Assembly (NCBI GenBank): GCA_035628915.1
Contig: DASPIW010000052.1
Location: 1 to 64,000, forward strand
Length of the DNA: 64,000 bases
Direction of reading: 5' to 3'
Source: JARBUG01 sp035628915
GTDB taxonomy: Bacteria > Bacillota > Sulfobacillia > Symbiobacteriales > Symbiobacteriaceae
This document shows, one piece after another, positions 16,964-27,428 of this stretch. A program made the position numbers and the translations under genes. A model generated the notes under the pieces. It was given only the letters and a program-made list of their open reading frames with translations. It was not told where the DNA came from and did not search any database. Numbering within the stretch: position 1 is the first letter of the stretch; each line of letters opens with the position of its first letter.

Positions 16964-17626
16964 TCAAACGACTCGCCAGGACCGCGAGCGGGCAATGGCA
17001 GCCAGCTCCCGGTCCGGGTCTACGACCACCGGCTGTCCGACACGCTCCAGCATGGGCAGGTCCGGAAGCCCGTCGCTATACGCATACGAGCCAGCCCAAT
17101 CAATGCCCCGGCCAGCGGCGGCTTCGACCCGCTCCAGTTTCCCGGCGCCATGGCAGACATCGCCGCTGAGGCCGCCCGTGTACCGTCCGTCCGCTACGGC
17201 CACACGCGTCCCTACCCAGCGCTCAGCATGCACCAGCGGCGCCAGTTCTGCGAGCAGCGGCTCGATGGCGGTGGAGGCCAGACAGATCTCCCGCCCGGCC
17301 CGCCTGTGTTCATCCAGCTCGGTAACCAGAGCTGTGCGAATCCGGGGCGCCAGGCGCCGGCAGGCTGCGCTCATCAAGGCCTGCACTTCTGGGACGGCAG
17401 CACCGGCCAGCAGCCAGGCCATGCCCCGGGCCCACCGGACCTGATTCTCCATCCGGTTTGTCAAATGCAGCCGGCGCAGCAGTTGATATGGCAGCCGGCT
17501 GCACAGCAGCCCGACCAGCCGCCAGCGGCGCCATCCCCGCTGCCACAACTCTTTCAGGAGTGACGTATAGGACTGCCCGTCGATCAGAGTGCCGTCCACG
17601 TCGACCAGCACCAGCCGGAGCGGCAT
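16964..17626 (-). CDS. HAD-family phosphatase (SerB-like, subfamily IB)
   Basis: 220 residues from the ATG at 17626; a TTG a few codons upstream behind GGGGGGTGAG is an alternative start. The four HAD motifs are clear: D-V-D-G-T-L (nucleophile and acid Asp near the N-terminus), A-S-T-A, G-K, and S-D-G-L-P-D-L-P-M. The ~100-residue helical insert between motifs I and II is a C1 cap, as in phosphoserine phosphatase-like and lipid-phosphate enzymes. Substrate unknown. Divergent from the radical SAM gene. Confidence 0.82.
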   Translation of the reverse strand: MPLRLVLVDVDGTLIDGQSYTSLLKELWQRGWRRWRLVGLLCSRLPYQLLRRLHLTNRMENQVRWARGMAWLLAGAAVPEVQALMSAACRRLAPRIRTALVTELDEHRRAGREICLASTAIEPLLAELAPLVHAERWVGTRVAVADGRYTGGLSGDVCHGAGKLERVEAAAGRGIDWAGSYAYSDGLPDLPMLERVGQPVVVDPDRELAAIARSRSWRVV

Positions 17627-17708
17627 GTCGTGTGACCCAGCCAATATCTCACCCCCCGCGAAGTGCGTCACGATTTCCACAATCACACTTGTTTTTCCTT
17701 GCACCTAC

Positions 17709-17732
17709 CTATCCATATGGGTAGTCTTTTTT
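17709..17732. promoter_or_regulatory. Inverted repeat in the HAD/radical SAM divergent region
   Basis: CTATCCATATGGGTAG (17709-17724) is a near-palindrome followed by TCTTTTTT. In a divergent intergenic region it is more likely an operator than a terminator. Confidence 0.3.
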
Positions 17733-17803
17733 GGGAATATACAAAAACGGCCCGCAAATTTCGTTGATAGAGTTGAACGCAGTCGGAAGCAGGAGGGAAC
17801 CCC

Positions 17804-19144
17804 ATGCCAAGCTTTGACGACCCCATACCGGCCCTGCCGGAGCTGTTTGTCGACCGGCGCGGGGAGCAGTTCCTGCTGCTCAACCCCCGGGGGCCGCGCT
17901 GGTGCATGGGCTCCAGACTTGCCGCGGTCTTCGCCGAACTCTGCGACGGGCGCCGAACCCTCCGGGATATCCATGCCCTCATGGCGCCCCACTTCCGGGG
18001 GTTGACCCCTGAGCACCTGGCAGAGGTCAGCGACGGCCTCACCGGCCTGCACTTCTTTGAAGAGGGCTGGCGGGTGCCGCGGACAGCGCTCTGGAACGTG
18101 ATCTTCAACCTGACCCGCACGTGCAACCTGCAGTGCCCTTTCTGTTACTACGACAGCGGACCCGCCGCCGGCAAACCGGCGGGCGGCGAACTGACCGCTG
18201 CGGAATGGATCCGGGTCGCCGGGGAGGTTGCCGCCGTCAACTCCGAAGCCAAAATCTACGTGATGGGCGGCGAGCCCCTGATCCGCAAAGATGCGCCGGC
18301 AATCATTGAAGGCATCGCCCGGCACGGGCTGAACATCCGGCTCGTCACCAACGGCATGCTGATCACACAGGAACTGGCCCGCCGCCTGGCGGTCGTGCCC
18401 AAGCTGACGGTTCAGGTCAGCATCGACAGCATCCTGCCGGACGAGAACGCCCTGACCCGGGGCCCGGACCATCTGCCCAAAGCGCTGAATGCCGTGCGTT
18501 GGCTCAAGGCGGCGGGCGCCGAGGTGCTGGTCTCGGCGACTGTCACGCAGACGAACCGCTGGAACCTCTGGCGACTGCAGGCCCACCTCGCCCGCATGGG
18601 CGTAAGGTTTCGCTCCTCCTTCTTCTTTGTGGGCGGCGAACGGTCCCAATCGGCAGAAGGGCGCCTGGCCCTCAGCCCGGACGATCTGTGGATGACAGCC
18701 CTGCACACGGCTCGCCACGGCAGCGCCAACCTCACGTCGCTGGCCGCCGCCCGCCTGGAGCCCGGCGTCGTCCGTTCCAGCTGCGGCGTCGGCTTCGGCA
18801 CGCTTTCCATCGCCCCGGACGGCCAGATCTTCCCCTGCAACCACCTGACCGCACCGGACCAATTGCTGGGCAGCGTCCGGAACCTGCCGATCGCGACCAT
18901 CGCCGCCGCAGGCGGCGAAACCTACCGCGCCGTGGATGTGGATCAGACGCCGGGCTGCGCCGAATGCCCGGTGCGCTACATTTGCACCGGCGCATGCAAG
19001 GCCAGCGCGAGCCACGCGTACGGGACCATGCAGACCCCGCCCCCGGACTGTGCGTTCCGCCGGCGGGCCTGTCTGGAGACCCTGTGGACTGATGTGCTGG
19101 GCGATGCGTATGAACTGCCGGCGGAATCGCCTGTAGTGCAGTGA
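17804..19144 (+). CDS. Radical SAM/SPASM peptide-modifying enzyme with PqqD-like N-terminus
   Basis: 446 residues, ATG behind GCAGGAGGG. Residues 1-95 look like a PqqD/RRE-type peptide-recognition domain (L-L-N-P-R-G, then a winged-helix pattern). The radical SAM core has C-N-L-Q-C-P-F-C (C107, C111, C114) and an M-G-G-E-P-L SAM-binding strand. The C-terminal SPASM region holds auxiliary-cluster cysteines (S-C-G, F-P-C-N, C-A-E-C-P and C-T-G-A-C). This architecture is typical of RiPP maturases that form thioether or carbon-carbon links. The next gene, 18 bases on, encodes a short Cys-containing peptide, the likely substrate. Chemistry cannot be told from sequence. Confidence 0.85.
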   Translation: MPSFDDPIPALPELFVDRRGEQFLLLNPRGPRWCMGSRLAAVFAELCDGRRTLRDIHALMAPHFRGLTPEHLAEVSDGLTGLHFFEEGWRVPRTALWNVIFNLTRTCNLQCPFCYYDSGPAAGKPAGGELTAAEWIRVAGEVAAVNSEAKIYVMGGEPLIRKDAPAIIEGIARHGLNIRLVTNGMLITQELARRLAVVPKLTVQVSIDSILPDENALTRGPDHLPKALNAVRWLKAAGAEVLVSATVTQTNRWNLWRLQAHLARMGVRFRSSFFFVGGERSQSAEGRLALSPDDLWMTALHTARHGSANLTSLAAARLEPGVVRSSCGVGFGTLSIAPDGQIFPCNHLTAPDQLLGSVRNLPIATIAAAGGETYRAVDVDQTPGCAECPVRYICTGACKASASHAYGTMQTPPPDCAFRRRACLETLWTDVLGDAYELPAESPVVQ

Positions 19145-19162
19145 GAAAGGGGTGTCGGAGCA

Positions 19163-19402
19163 ATGGAGACCAGGAAGGGTCTGGAGGCGCTGAAGCAGGA
19201 CGTAAAGACCAAAGATGATGTGCGGAGCCTCTTCCAGAAGGACCCGGCGCAGGTGTTTGTCGACTATGGCCTGGCTGAGAAAGTTTCGGATGTGAAGGTC
19301 ACAAAGCTGACCGAAGGAGCGGCGGCGTCCCGCGGCCCCACCACGAACATCAAGTGTGCCTGTGGGTGTGCGTTCACCGTCGAACTGGAAGCGGAGAACT
19401 AG
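19163..19402 (+). CDS. Candidate RiPP precursor peptide with C-A-C-G-C core
   Basis: 79 residues; AAAGGGGTG precedes the ATG. A charged helical leader (1-50, including L-F-Q-K-D-P-A-Q-V-F) recalls nitrile hydratase/Nif11-like leaders. A Gly/Ala/Ser/Thr-rich turn follows, then C65-A-C67-G-C69 and an acidic tail. All three cysteines lie in five residues, suited to cluster binding or crosslinking. It follows the radical SAM/SPASM gene and precedes a hairpin, so the two form an operon. No transporter or protease is adjacent, so the product may act inside the cell. An alternative is a small metal-binding protein that is not processed. Confidence 0.65.
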   Translation: METRKGLEALKQDVKTKDDVRSLFQKDPAQVFVDYGLAEKVSDVKVTKLTEGAAASRGPTTNIKCACGCAFTVELEAEN

Positions 19403-19411
19403 CTGAACAAA

Positions 19412-19441
19412 GTGCAGAGGGGGCTCCCGCCCCCTCCGCAC
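19412..19441 (+). terminator. Terminator-like hairpin after the peptide gene
   Basis: Stem 19412-19424 with 19429-19441 (one mismatch), ten bases after the stop. It has no T-run. Confidence 0.5.
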
Positions 19442-19536
19442 CTACCTCTCCCTGCCTGTTGCGATGCAGTGCGCCACGTCACGGCGGACAAGCCGCCGTG
19501 CCCATGACAAGTAAAGGTTCCTCACATCCAGAAGCG

Positions 19537-19566
19537 AGCGAGCCGGCGGATTTCCGCCGGCTCGCT
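19537..19566. terminator. Bidirectional hairpin, copy 1 of a recurring palindrome
   Basis: Fourteen-bp stem 19537-19550 with 19553-19566 between convergent genes. The same arm, GCGAGCCGGCGGA, recurs at 29418-29445. Confidence 0.75.
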
Positions 19567-19572
19567 TACGCT

Positions 19573-21462
19573 TTACTCTTCAATCGTCGTCAGATCACCG
19601 GGATCCAGCCCCAGCTCCTGGGCCTTCAGCACCCGGCGCATGATCTTGCCGGACCGGGTCTTGGGCAGCTTGGCGACAAAGGTGATCTCAGAGGGCGTGG
19701 CAATGGCGCCCAACTGATGGCGCACGTGGCTGGTCAGGGCTTGGGACAGGTGCTCACTGGGTTCGTGCCCGGCCCGCAGAATCACAAACGCCTTGATCGC
19801 CTCGCCCTTGACCGGGTCCGGCTTGCCAATCACCGCCGCTTCACCCACGGCGGCGTGGCTGACCAGCGCGCTCTCCACATCAGCCGTCCCAATCCGGTGG
19901 CCCGCTACGTTCAGCACATCATCGGCCCGGCCCAGCACCATAATGTAGCCGTCTTCATCCACCGTGGCCACGTCGCCGGCCGTGTAGACCCCGGGGATCA
20001 TCTGCCAGTATTGCTCATAGCGTTCCGGGGCGCCCCAGACGGTGCGGAACATGTGGGGCCACGGCCCCCGCAGGCAAAGCAGCCCGCCCTGGTTGGGTCC
20101 CACGGGCCTGCCTTCCCGGTCCAGCACCTCGGCGATGATGCCCGGGAACGGCTTCCCCGCCCGCCCCGGCCGGGACGGATAGCTGGGCAGCGTCCCGATG
20201 GTGGGCGCCGCCGTCTCGGTCTGCCACCAGTTGTCCAACACCGGCCCACGTCCCTGCATGATGTGCTCCAGCGCCCAGAGCTGCGCCTCGGGGTTGAGCG
20301 GCTCGCCGGCACAGTTCACAATGCGCAGGCTGGAGAGATCGTACTTCTTGGGGTACTCCGCTCCAAACCGCATGAACATCCGCAGGGCTGTAGGCGCTGT
20401 GTACATTTTGGTGACCTGAAGCCGCTCTACCAGCTCCCAAATGACGCCGGGATGGGGATAATCCGGGGCGCCCTCCCGCACGACGATGGTGGAACCTGCC
20501 ACCATGGGGCCGTAGACCATGATCGAATGGCCGACGATCCAGCCGATGTCCGACGTGCAGAAGTAGACGTCATCTTCCTTGATGTCGCAGGCCATCCGCC
20601 AGATGTGCTGGGTACCGACCATGTAGCCGCCGTGCGTATACGCCACGCCCTTGGGCGTGCCGGTCGATCCCGACGTATAGAGTATGAAGAGCCAGTCCTC
20701 GCTCTCCATCGACTCACAGGGCGTATTGTAGTCGCCCATGGCCATCAGGTCGTGCCAGTCAATCTCCCCGTTCGTGAAAGCGATTTCCGGCTCCACCCGG
20801 CGCAGCACCACCACTTTTTCCACCAGCGGGTTGCCTTCGGTGGCCTCGTCCACAATGGACTTCAGCCCCACCCGCTTGCCCCGGCGGATGCCAACGTCGG
20901 CGCAGAGCACGAACCGGGCCTGCGCATCTTCGATGCGCTGGCGCAGGGCGCCAGCGCCCAGGCCCGCGTAGACGACGCTGTGCACCGCCCCGATGCGCGC
21001 GCAGGCGAGCATGGCCATGATCCCCTCCGGCGTCAGGGGCATGTAGATGATGACCCGGTCGCCCCGGCCGACGCCCAGCTTGCGGAGGCCCCCCGCCAAC
21101 CGGGCCACCTGCCGCCGCAGCATCTGGTAAGTGAAGACCTGTTCGCGGCCGTCCTCCCCCACCCAGATCAGCGCGGCCTTGTTGCGGCGGGCGCCATCCG
21201 CATGGCGGTCCAGCGCGTTGTAGCAGATGTTGGTCTGCCCGCCCGCGAACCACTTCGCATGGGGATACTGCCAGTCCAGGACCTGATCGTAGGGCTTGAA
21301 CCAGTCCACTTCGGTCCTTGCCACCCGGTCCCAGTACGCCACGGCGTCCGCCATGGCGCCGGCATAGCAGGCTTCATAGTCCGGTACAACCGCTGACCGG
21401 ACGAGCTCGGCCGGAGGCATGATCTTCTTCCCGGACTGCATCAAACCCGCGAAGCTGCTCAC
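19573..21462 (-). CDS. Acetyl/acyl-CoA synthetase, second copy
   Basis: 629 residues from a GTG at 21462 with AGGAGG about ten bases upstream and one base past the preceding gene's stop, so translationally coupled. AMP-forming synthetase: P-loop-like Y-T-S-G-S-T-G-T-P-K-G, W-W-Q-T-E-T, the hinge D (G-R-A-D-D-V) and the C-terminal acylation lysine in K-T-R-S-G-K-I-M-R-R. Where acetate-specific Acs has T-E-T-G, this protein has T-E-T-A-A-P-T, so it may prefer another short acid. Length slightly below usual Acs. Part of the MFS-acs-acs cluster. Confidence 0.88.
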   Translation of the reverse strand: MSSFAGLMQSGKKIMPPAELVRSAVVPDYEACYAGAMADAVAYWDRVARTEVDWFKPYDQVLDWQYPHAKWFAGGQTNICYNALDRHADGARRNKAALIWVGEDGREQVFTYQMLRRQVARLAGGLRKLGVGRGDRVIIYMPLTPEGIMAMLACARIGAVHSVVYAGLGAGALRQRIEDAQARFVLCADVGIRRGKRVGLKSIVDEATEGNPLVEKVVVLRRVEPEIAFTNGEIDWHDLMAMGDYNTPCESMESEDWLFILYTSGSTGTPKGVAYTHGGYMVGTQHIWRMACDIKEDDVYFCTSDIGWIVGHSIMVYGPMVAGSTIVVREGAPDYPHPGVIWELVERLQVTKMYTAPTALRMFMRFGAEYPKKYDLSSLRIVNCAGEPLNPEAQLWALEHIMQGRGPVLDNWWQTETAAPTIGTLPSYPSRPGRAGKPFPGIIAEVLDREGRPVGPNQGGLLCLRGPWPHMFRTVWGAPERYEQYWQMIPGVYTAGDVATVDEDGYIMVLGRADDVLNVAGHRIGTADVESALVSHAAVGEAAVIGKPDPVKGEAIKAFVILRAGHEPSEHLSQALTSHVRHQLGAIATPSEITFVAKLPKTRSGKIMRRVLKAQELGLDPGDLTTIEE

Positions 21463-21463
21463 G

Positions 21464-23428
<1,965 letters not shown>

Positions 23429-23448
23429 GCGCCATCCTCCTTTCGGAT

Positions 23449-23478
23449 AACCCCTGCCCGGTCGCCCGGGCAGGGGTT
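23449..23478 (-). terminator. Hairpin between MFS and acsA
   Basis: Perfect 13-bp stem (23449-23461 with 23466-23478), short loop, no T-run on the minus strand. It lies between two co-oriented genes and just ahead of the acsA ribosome binding site, so it may attenuate or stabilise transcript ends. Confidence 0.5.
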
Positions 23479-23487
23479 GCTGCAACA

Positions 23488-24858
23488 TCAGTCGCCTGTG
23501 GCAGGGGCAGGCTGGCTGCCCGGCTTGACTTCGTCCCAGATGATGTGGTGGTTGGTCTCCCTCAAGAACAGGCCGCCGACGATAAAGGTGATGGCGGCGA
23601 TGGTCATGGGATAGTACAGGCCGGCGTAGATGTTGCCGGTGGCAGCGACGATCGCCGTGGCGATGAAGGGTGTGAGGCCGCCGAAGACGCCGTTGCCGAT
23701 GTGATACGGCAGCGAGAGCGACGTGTAGCGGATCTTGGCGGGGAAGACTTCCACCAGGAAGGCGGCGATGGGGCCGTAGACCATGGTCACATAAACGAGC
23801 TGGACGAAGACGAGGCCGACGAGGATGATGGGGCTCCCGGCGTTGGCCTTCATGGCATGGTAGATCGGGAGGAGGGTCAGGACGGCCAGCAGGTTGCCGG
23901 CCATCATGATCTTCTTGCGGCCGATCCGGTCCGAGAGCCACCCGAAGAAGACGAAGAGCGGGGCGCCCAGGAGGAGGGCCGCGCCCATGATCATGTTCGC
24001 CTGGACGAGCGGCACCTTCAGCGTGCCCTGCAGGAAAGTCGAAGCGTAGAACTGTCCGGTGTACCAGACCACGCCCTGGCCGGCGGTGGCGCCGAAGAGC
24101 GCCAGGGCCATCATGCCCCAGTTCTTGCCGCTGCCCAGGGTGTCCTTGATGGGCGCCTTGGAGGACTTGCCTTCCGCCTTCAGCTTGCTGAAGAGCGGCG
24201 ACTCCTTCATGCTCATCCGGATGTAGGTGGAGAGCGCCACCAACAGGAGCGAGAGCAGGAACGGAATCCGCCAGCCCCAGGCCTCGAACTGCTCCTTGGG
24301 AATCCACATCCGGACGGCCAGGATGACGAAGAGCGAGACGAAGAGGCCCGCCGTGGCGGTGATCTGGATGAAGCTGGTGTAGAAGCCGCGCTTGTTGTCC
24401 GGCACGTGTTCAGCCACGTAGACGGCAGCGCCGCCGTACTCGCCGCCCAGGGCCAGGCCCTGCAAGGCCCGGAGGAGGACCAGAATGACCGGCGCCCAAA
24501 CGCCTATGGTGGCTGAGGTCGGGACAAGGCCGATTGCCGCGGTTGCACCGCCCATGATCAGGAGCGTCATCAGGAATGCGAACTTGCGCCCGATCAGGTC
24601 GCCGATGCGGCCGAAGAACAGGGCGCCGAAGGGGCGGACCACAAAGCCCACACCGAACGTGGCCAGCGTGTTGAGCAGCTGGGCGGTGGGACTGGCTGTG
24701 GGGAAGTACAGAGGCCCGATGATGAATGCAAGACTGCCGAAGATGTAGAAATCGTACCATTCGATCACGGTGCCGGCCGCGGAAGCCCAGATTACTTTCC
24801 AAATCGCCTTTTCCGAAACAATATGACCCTGCTGGACACTCGCCGTCGCTGAACTCAT
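23488..24858 (-). CDS. MFS metabolite:H+ symporter
   Basis: 456 residues from the ATG at 24858 (GGGGAAGG upstream). Twelve hydrophobic segments. Family marks of the metabolite:H+ symporter (MHS, ProP/ShiA-like) group are E-W-Y-D-F-Y-I-F-G at the first helix, the G-R-I-G-D-L-I-G-R-K loop between TM2 and TM3, and the repeat G-W-L-S-D-R-I-G-R-K in the second half. Upstream of two acyl-CoA synthetases in the same direction, so import of a short organic acid for activation is likely. Confidence 0.88.
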   Translation of the reverse strand: MSSATASVQQGHIVSEKAIWKVIWASAAGTVIEWYDFYIFGSLAFIIGPLYFPTASPTAQLLNTLATFGVGFVVRPFGALFFGRIGDLIGRKFAFLMTLLIMGGATAAIGLVPTSATIGVWAPVILVLLRALQGLALGGEYGGAAVYVAEHVPDNKRGFYTSFIQITATAGLFVSLFVILAVRMWIPKEQFEAWGWRIPFLLSLLLVALSTYIRMSMKESPLFSKLKAEGKSSKAPIKDTLGSGKNWGMMALALFGATAGQGVVWYTGQFYASTFLQGTLKVPLVQANMIMGAALLLGAPLFVFFGWLSDRIGRKKIMMAGNLLAVLTLLPIYHAMKANAGSPIILVGLVFVQLVYVTMVYGPIAAFLVEVFPAKIRYTSLSLPYHIGNGVFGGLTPFIATAIVAATGNIYAGLYYPMTIAAITFIVGGLFLRETNHHIIWDEVKPGSQPAPATGD

Positions 24859-24965
24859 CGCACCTTCCCCTTTCTCCCCCATAGAAGTTGTGACTCTATT
24901 ACTCTCTGCCAACCCCTGATCTGTGGTCTGGAGTTCCTCCTTCCCCACATTCGGTTGCGTGAATA

Positions 24966-24975
24966 TTAGACCTAA
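24966..24975 (-). promoter_or_regulatory. TTAG-N2-CTAA dyad upstream of the MFS gene
   Basis: Palindromic TTAGACCTAA about 110 bases before the start, similar to dyads at 8280 and 33084. Possible operator. The rest of 24859-25149 shows an imperfect 21-bp doublet (near 25040-25080) and the symporter terminator. Confidence 0.3.
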
Positions 24976-25097
24976 CACGATGATAATCCTTTCTTATAAT
25001 TTGTATAAGCGAAAACCACGGTTGAACATCTTCATTTGCGAAGTGAACGGCGATTTTGCGGAGGTGAATGGTGATTCAGAACAGGCACAGACGGAAA

Positions 25098-25123
25098 GCG
25101 CCGGTGGTTTTTACCACCGGCGC
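25098..25123 (-). terminator. Terminator of the SSS symporter operon
   Basis: Ten-bp stem (25098-25107 with 25114-25123), 27 bases beyond the symporter stop, followed by TTTCC on the minus strand. Confidence 0.7.
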
Positions 25124-25149
25124 CGGATTGCTTCTGTTTATTTGCTCGA

Positions 25150-26925
25150 TCAATCGGATGGATGCAGGCGCGCGGCCCGTTCACTGGCAGTGCCGTGAAT
25201 ACGCGCCCAGATGGCATCGATATTCGCCGGCAGGTTGTGCCGGTCCAGCAGTGAAATGGCGTACATGACGGCAAAGGCCGCCGGGGCCGTGACTATGGCA
25301 GGAAAAGTAAGGGCACCGAGCGCATGAAGCCCGCCGGGAGCCTCGGCCCAGGTGCTGTGCAGCACGTTGGCCACGATCAGGACGACCGAACCGCCCCCGC
25401 CCACCACCATACCTGCCAGGGCAGCCCGGGTGGTGGTCCTGCGCCACCAGATTCCCATGAAAAGCACCGGGAAAAAGCCGCCGCCGGCGACCGCGAGGGC
25501 CCAGGTCACCATGAGTGCAATCAGGGCCGGGTACGCCCGGTTCAGTTCAAGCGACGGCAGACCCAGGCTCAGGGCCATCCCCAATGCGGCCATCAGGACC
25601 ACGGCGGCCCGCCCCACCGCTACTTTTCGCCTTTCTGAGCAGCCCGGGTCGATGTACTTCTCGTACAGATCATGTCCCCAGGAGGCTGCCGAAGCGATCA
25701 GAAGGCCGCCCATGGTACTGAAAGCTGCGGCAAAGGCCCCCACAGCGACCAGGCCCAAACCGAAATTGCCGCCCATCGACTGGGCCAGAAACGGCATGAC
25801 CGCATCCGGATTGGCCAGGATCCCATCGACCACCTGTCCGATGAACGCGCCTGTCTCCCGCCCGGGGCTCAGTTCCGGGATCAGCGCCCGCCCCAGGACC
25901 CCCGCCACTGCCGCGAGCACGTAAAAGGCGGCTACGAACACCAGCACATACACCGTCGTAATACGGGCCCCGGCGCCTGAGCGGTTGGTGTAGAACCGGT
26001 TCATGATGTGCGGCAGGCTGGAGGTCCCCATGATCAGGGTCAGCACCACGGAAAACTGGTCCAGCCAGTTGTAGCGGCCGCCCGGTTCGCCAAACCGCAT
26101 GGACCTGCCCGTAAGCTTGCTGGTCACGGGCAGCAGTACGGTGACCTGGGTTTCGGGGTCAGCCATGTGCGGCTCGATTTCAGTGCGCCAATAATGATCG
26201 CTCATGAACGCCTGGGCGCCGGTCGCCGCCAGATCCTTCACCGGCAGGACCACCGGTGCCACCAGGGTCTCCTGGCCGACCAGGCTGACGGCACGCCGGT
26301 ACTCCGCGGCGTAAAGCAGCCCCAGAAAGACCACTGCCGCCATGGCAAGAAAGAGCACGGTGAACTGCACCATCTGATTCCAGGTGGTGCCCCGCATGCC
26401 GCCCAGTGCCGAGAAGAAGAGCATCAGAACGGTGGTCAAGGTTACGCCCGTAACGTAGGCACTGAGGCCCGCGAAGCCGCGCCCCACTAACATCTCCCAC
26501 ATCTGCCCCACCACCAGCATCTGCGGTGTCAGGTAGAGCAGGCAGATCAACTGCACCATCAGCACCGACATGATTCGCACGCCGGAACTCTGAAACCGCG
26601 CAGTCAGAAAGTCGGGGAGCGTGTATTCACCGAAACGGCGCAGCGGGGAGGCAAAGAAAAGCACCACCGGGACGAATCCGGCGCCAAAGCCGGCACCAAA
26701 CCAGGCGCCGTCCAGCCCGCCGGCATAGATGGCGGCTGCGACACCAAGAAAGGAGGCCACGCTGAAATAATCCCCGCAGATTGCGCCGGCGTTGACGACA
26801 TAGCCAATCTGACGCCCGGCCAGGTAGAACTCGGCCGAAGTCCGGTTGAAATGCCGGCTGTACATCGCGATGAGGACGGTGATGACAACGAGCCCGACGG
26901 TCATGACGACGGCGGCAACGGGCAT
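25150..26925 (-). CDS. Sodium:solute symporter (SSS), acetate permease-like
   Basis: 591 residues from the ATG at 26925, six bases after the upstream small-subunit stop. About 13 membrane segments. The N-terminal F-Y-L-A-G-R-Q, the G-D-Y-F-S-V-A-S-F-L-G segment and T-L-P-D-F-L match ActP-type members of the solute:sodium symporter family. An enlarged hydrophilic loop lies around residues 230-300. Paired with a DUF485-like subunit, as actP is with yjcH. Divergent LytSR genes suggest induction by its substrate, probably acetate or pyruvate. Confidence 0.88.
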   Translation of the reverse strand: MPVAAVVMTVGLVVITVLIAMYSRHFNRTSAEFYLAGRQIGYVVNAGAICGDYFSVASFLGVAAAIYAGGLDGAWFGAGFGAGFVPVVLFFASPLRRFGEYTLPDFLTARFQSSGVRIMSVLMVQLICLLYLTPQMLVVGQMWEMLVGRGFAGLSAYVTGVTLTTVLMLFFSALGGMRGTTWNQMVQFTVLFLAMAAVVFLGLLYAAEYRRAVSLVGQETLVAPVVLPVKDLAATGAQAFMSDHYWRTEIEPHMADPETQVTVLLPVTSKLTGRSMRFGEPGGRYNWLDQFSVVLTLIMGTSSLPHIMNRFYTNRSGAGARITTVYVLVFVAAFYVLAAVAGVLGRALIPELSPGRETGAFIGQVVDGILANPDAVMPFLAQSMGGNFGLGLVAVGAFAAAFSTMGGLLIASAASWGHDLYEKYIDPGCSERRKVAVGRAAVVLMAALGMALSLGLPSLELNRAYPALIALMVTWALAVAGGGFFPVLFMGIWWRRTTTRAALAGMVVGGGGSVVLIVANVLHSTWAEAPGGLHALGALTFPAIVTAPAAFAVMYAISLLDRHNLPANIDAIWARIHGTASERAARLHPSD

Positions 26926-26930
26926 GGCGG

Positions 26931-27278
26931 TTACCTTGAGGCGCCGCGCCGCAAAGGCGGCAAGCGGCGTCCAAGCAGCTCCTGTTCCAGCCGATTGGCT
27001 TGCAGGGCGTAGGCCGCACCCATCAGCACATAGACCACATGATAGATCGCCGTGACCACCAGGAAGTTCAGCGAGAAGCTGCCAAGCACGGCCACATCCG
27101 TCCAATAACGGCTGAACACGCTCAAGAATGGAATGGAGAGGGTCACGATGAGAAAGGCGCCCCCATAGGCAAAGCTGAGGCGGCGCTGCGCCCGAAACAC
27201 GGCATCAATCTCCGGTCCGGCATCGAACTCCTCCTCAACCCACTGCAGGTCGACCGTTTCCTGCTCCACACCGTCCAT
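26931..27278 (-). CDS. DUF485-like small membrane subunit of the symporter
   Basis: 115 residues; the ATG at 27278 has GGGGGAG about ten bases upstream (a GTG at 27287 is too close). An acidic N-terminus, two hydrophobic helices (about 38-60 and 66-90) after the F-R-A-Q-R-R-L-S-F motif, and a basic tail match DUF485/YjcH proteins encoded beside acetate-type SSS symporters. Probably a stabilising or regulatory partner; its exact role is unknown. Confidence 0.75.
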   Translation of the reverse strand: MDGVEQETVDLQWVEEEFDAGPEIDAVFRAQRRLSFAYGGAFLIVTLSIPFLSVFSRYWTDVAVLGSFSLNFLVVTAIYHVVYVLMGAAYALQANRLEQELLGRRLPPLRRGASR

Positions 27279-27428
27279 GCGCCCCACTCTCCCCCGCGGC
27301 AGTGTAAACGCAACATTCAGCGGTTCTGTGCGAAATCCTGCTGAATGAACTGTATATATTGAAAGGACATTGCAAGGTGTGCGAAGAACGTTGACACCGA
27401 CTTAAGAGCTACTGGAGCTGATGCCCTC

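Noticed and set aside
15865..16967. Overlapping ORFs on both strands through the ~385-bp repeats
   Set aside because: They repeat the same peptide in shifted frames, lack ribosome binding sites and change frame between copies, so the repeats look non-coding.
17705..21396. Long ORFs antisense to the radical SAM and acyl-CoA synthetase genes
   Set aside because: They are GC-driven shadows of strongly supported genes, with no motifs of their own.
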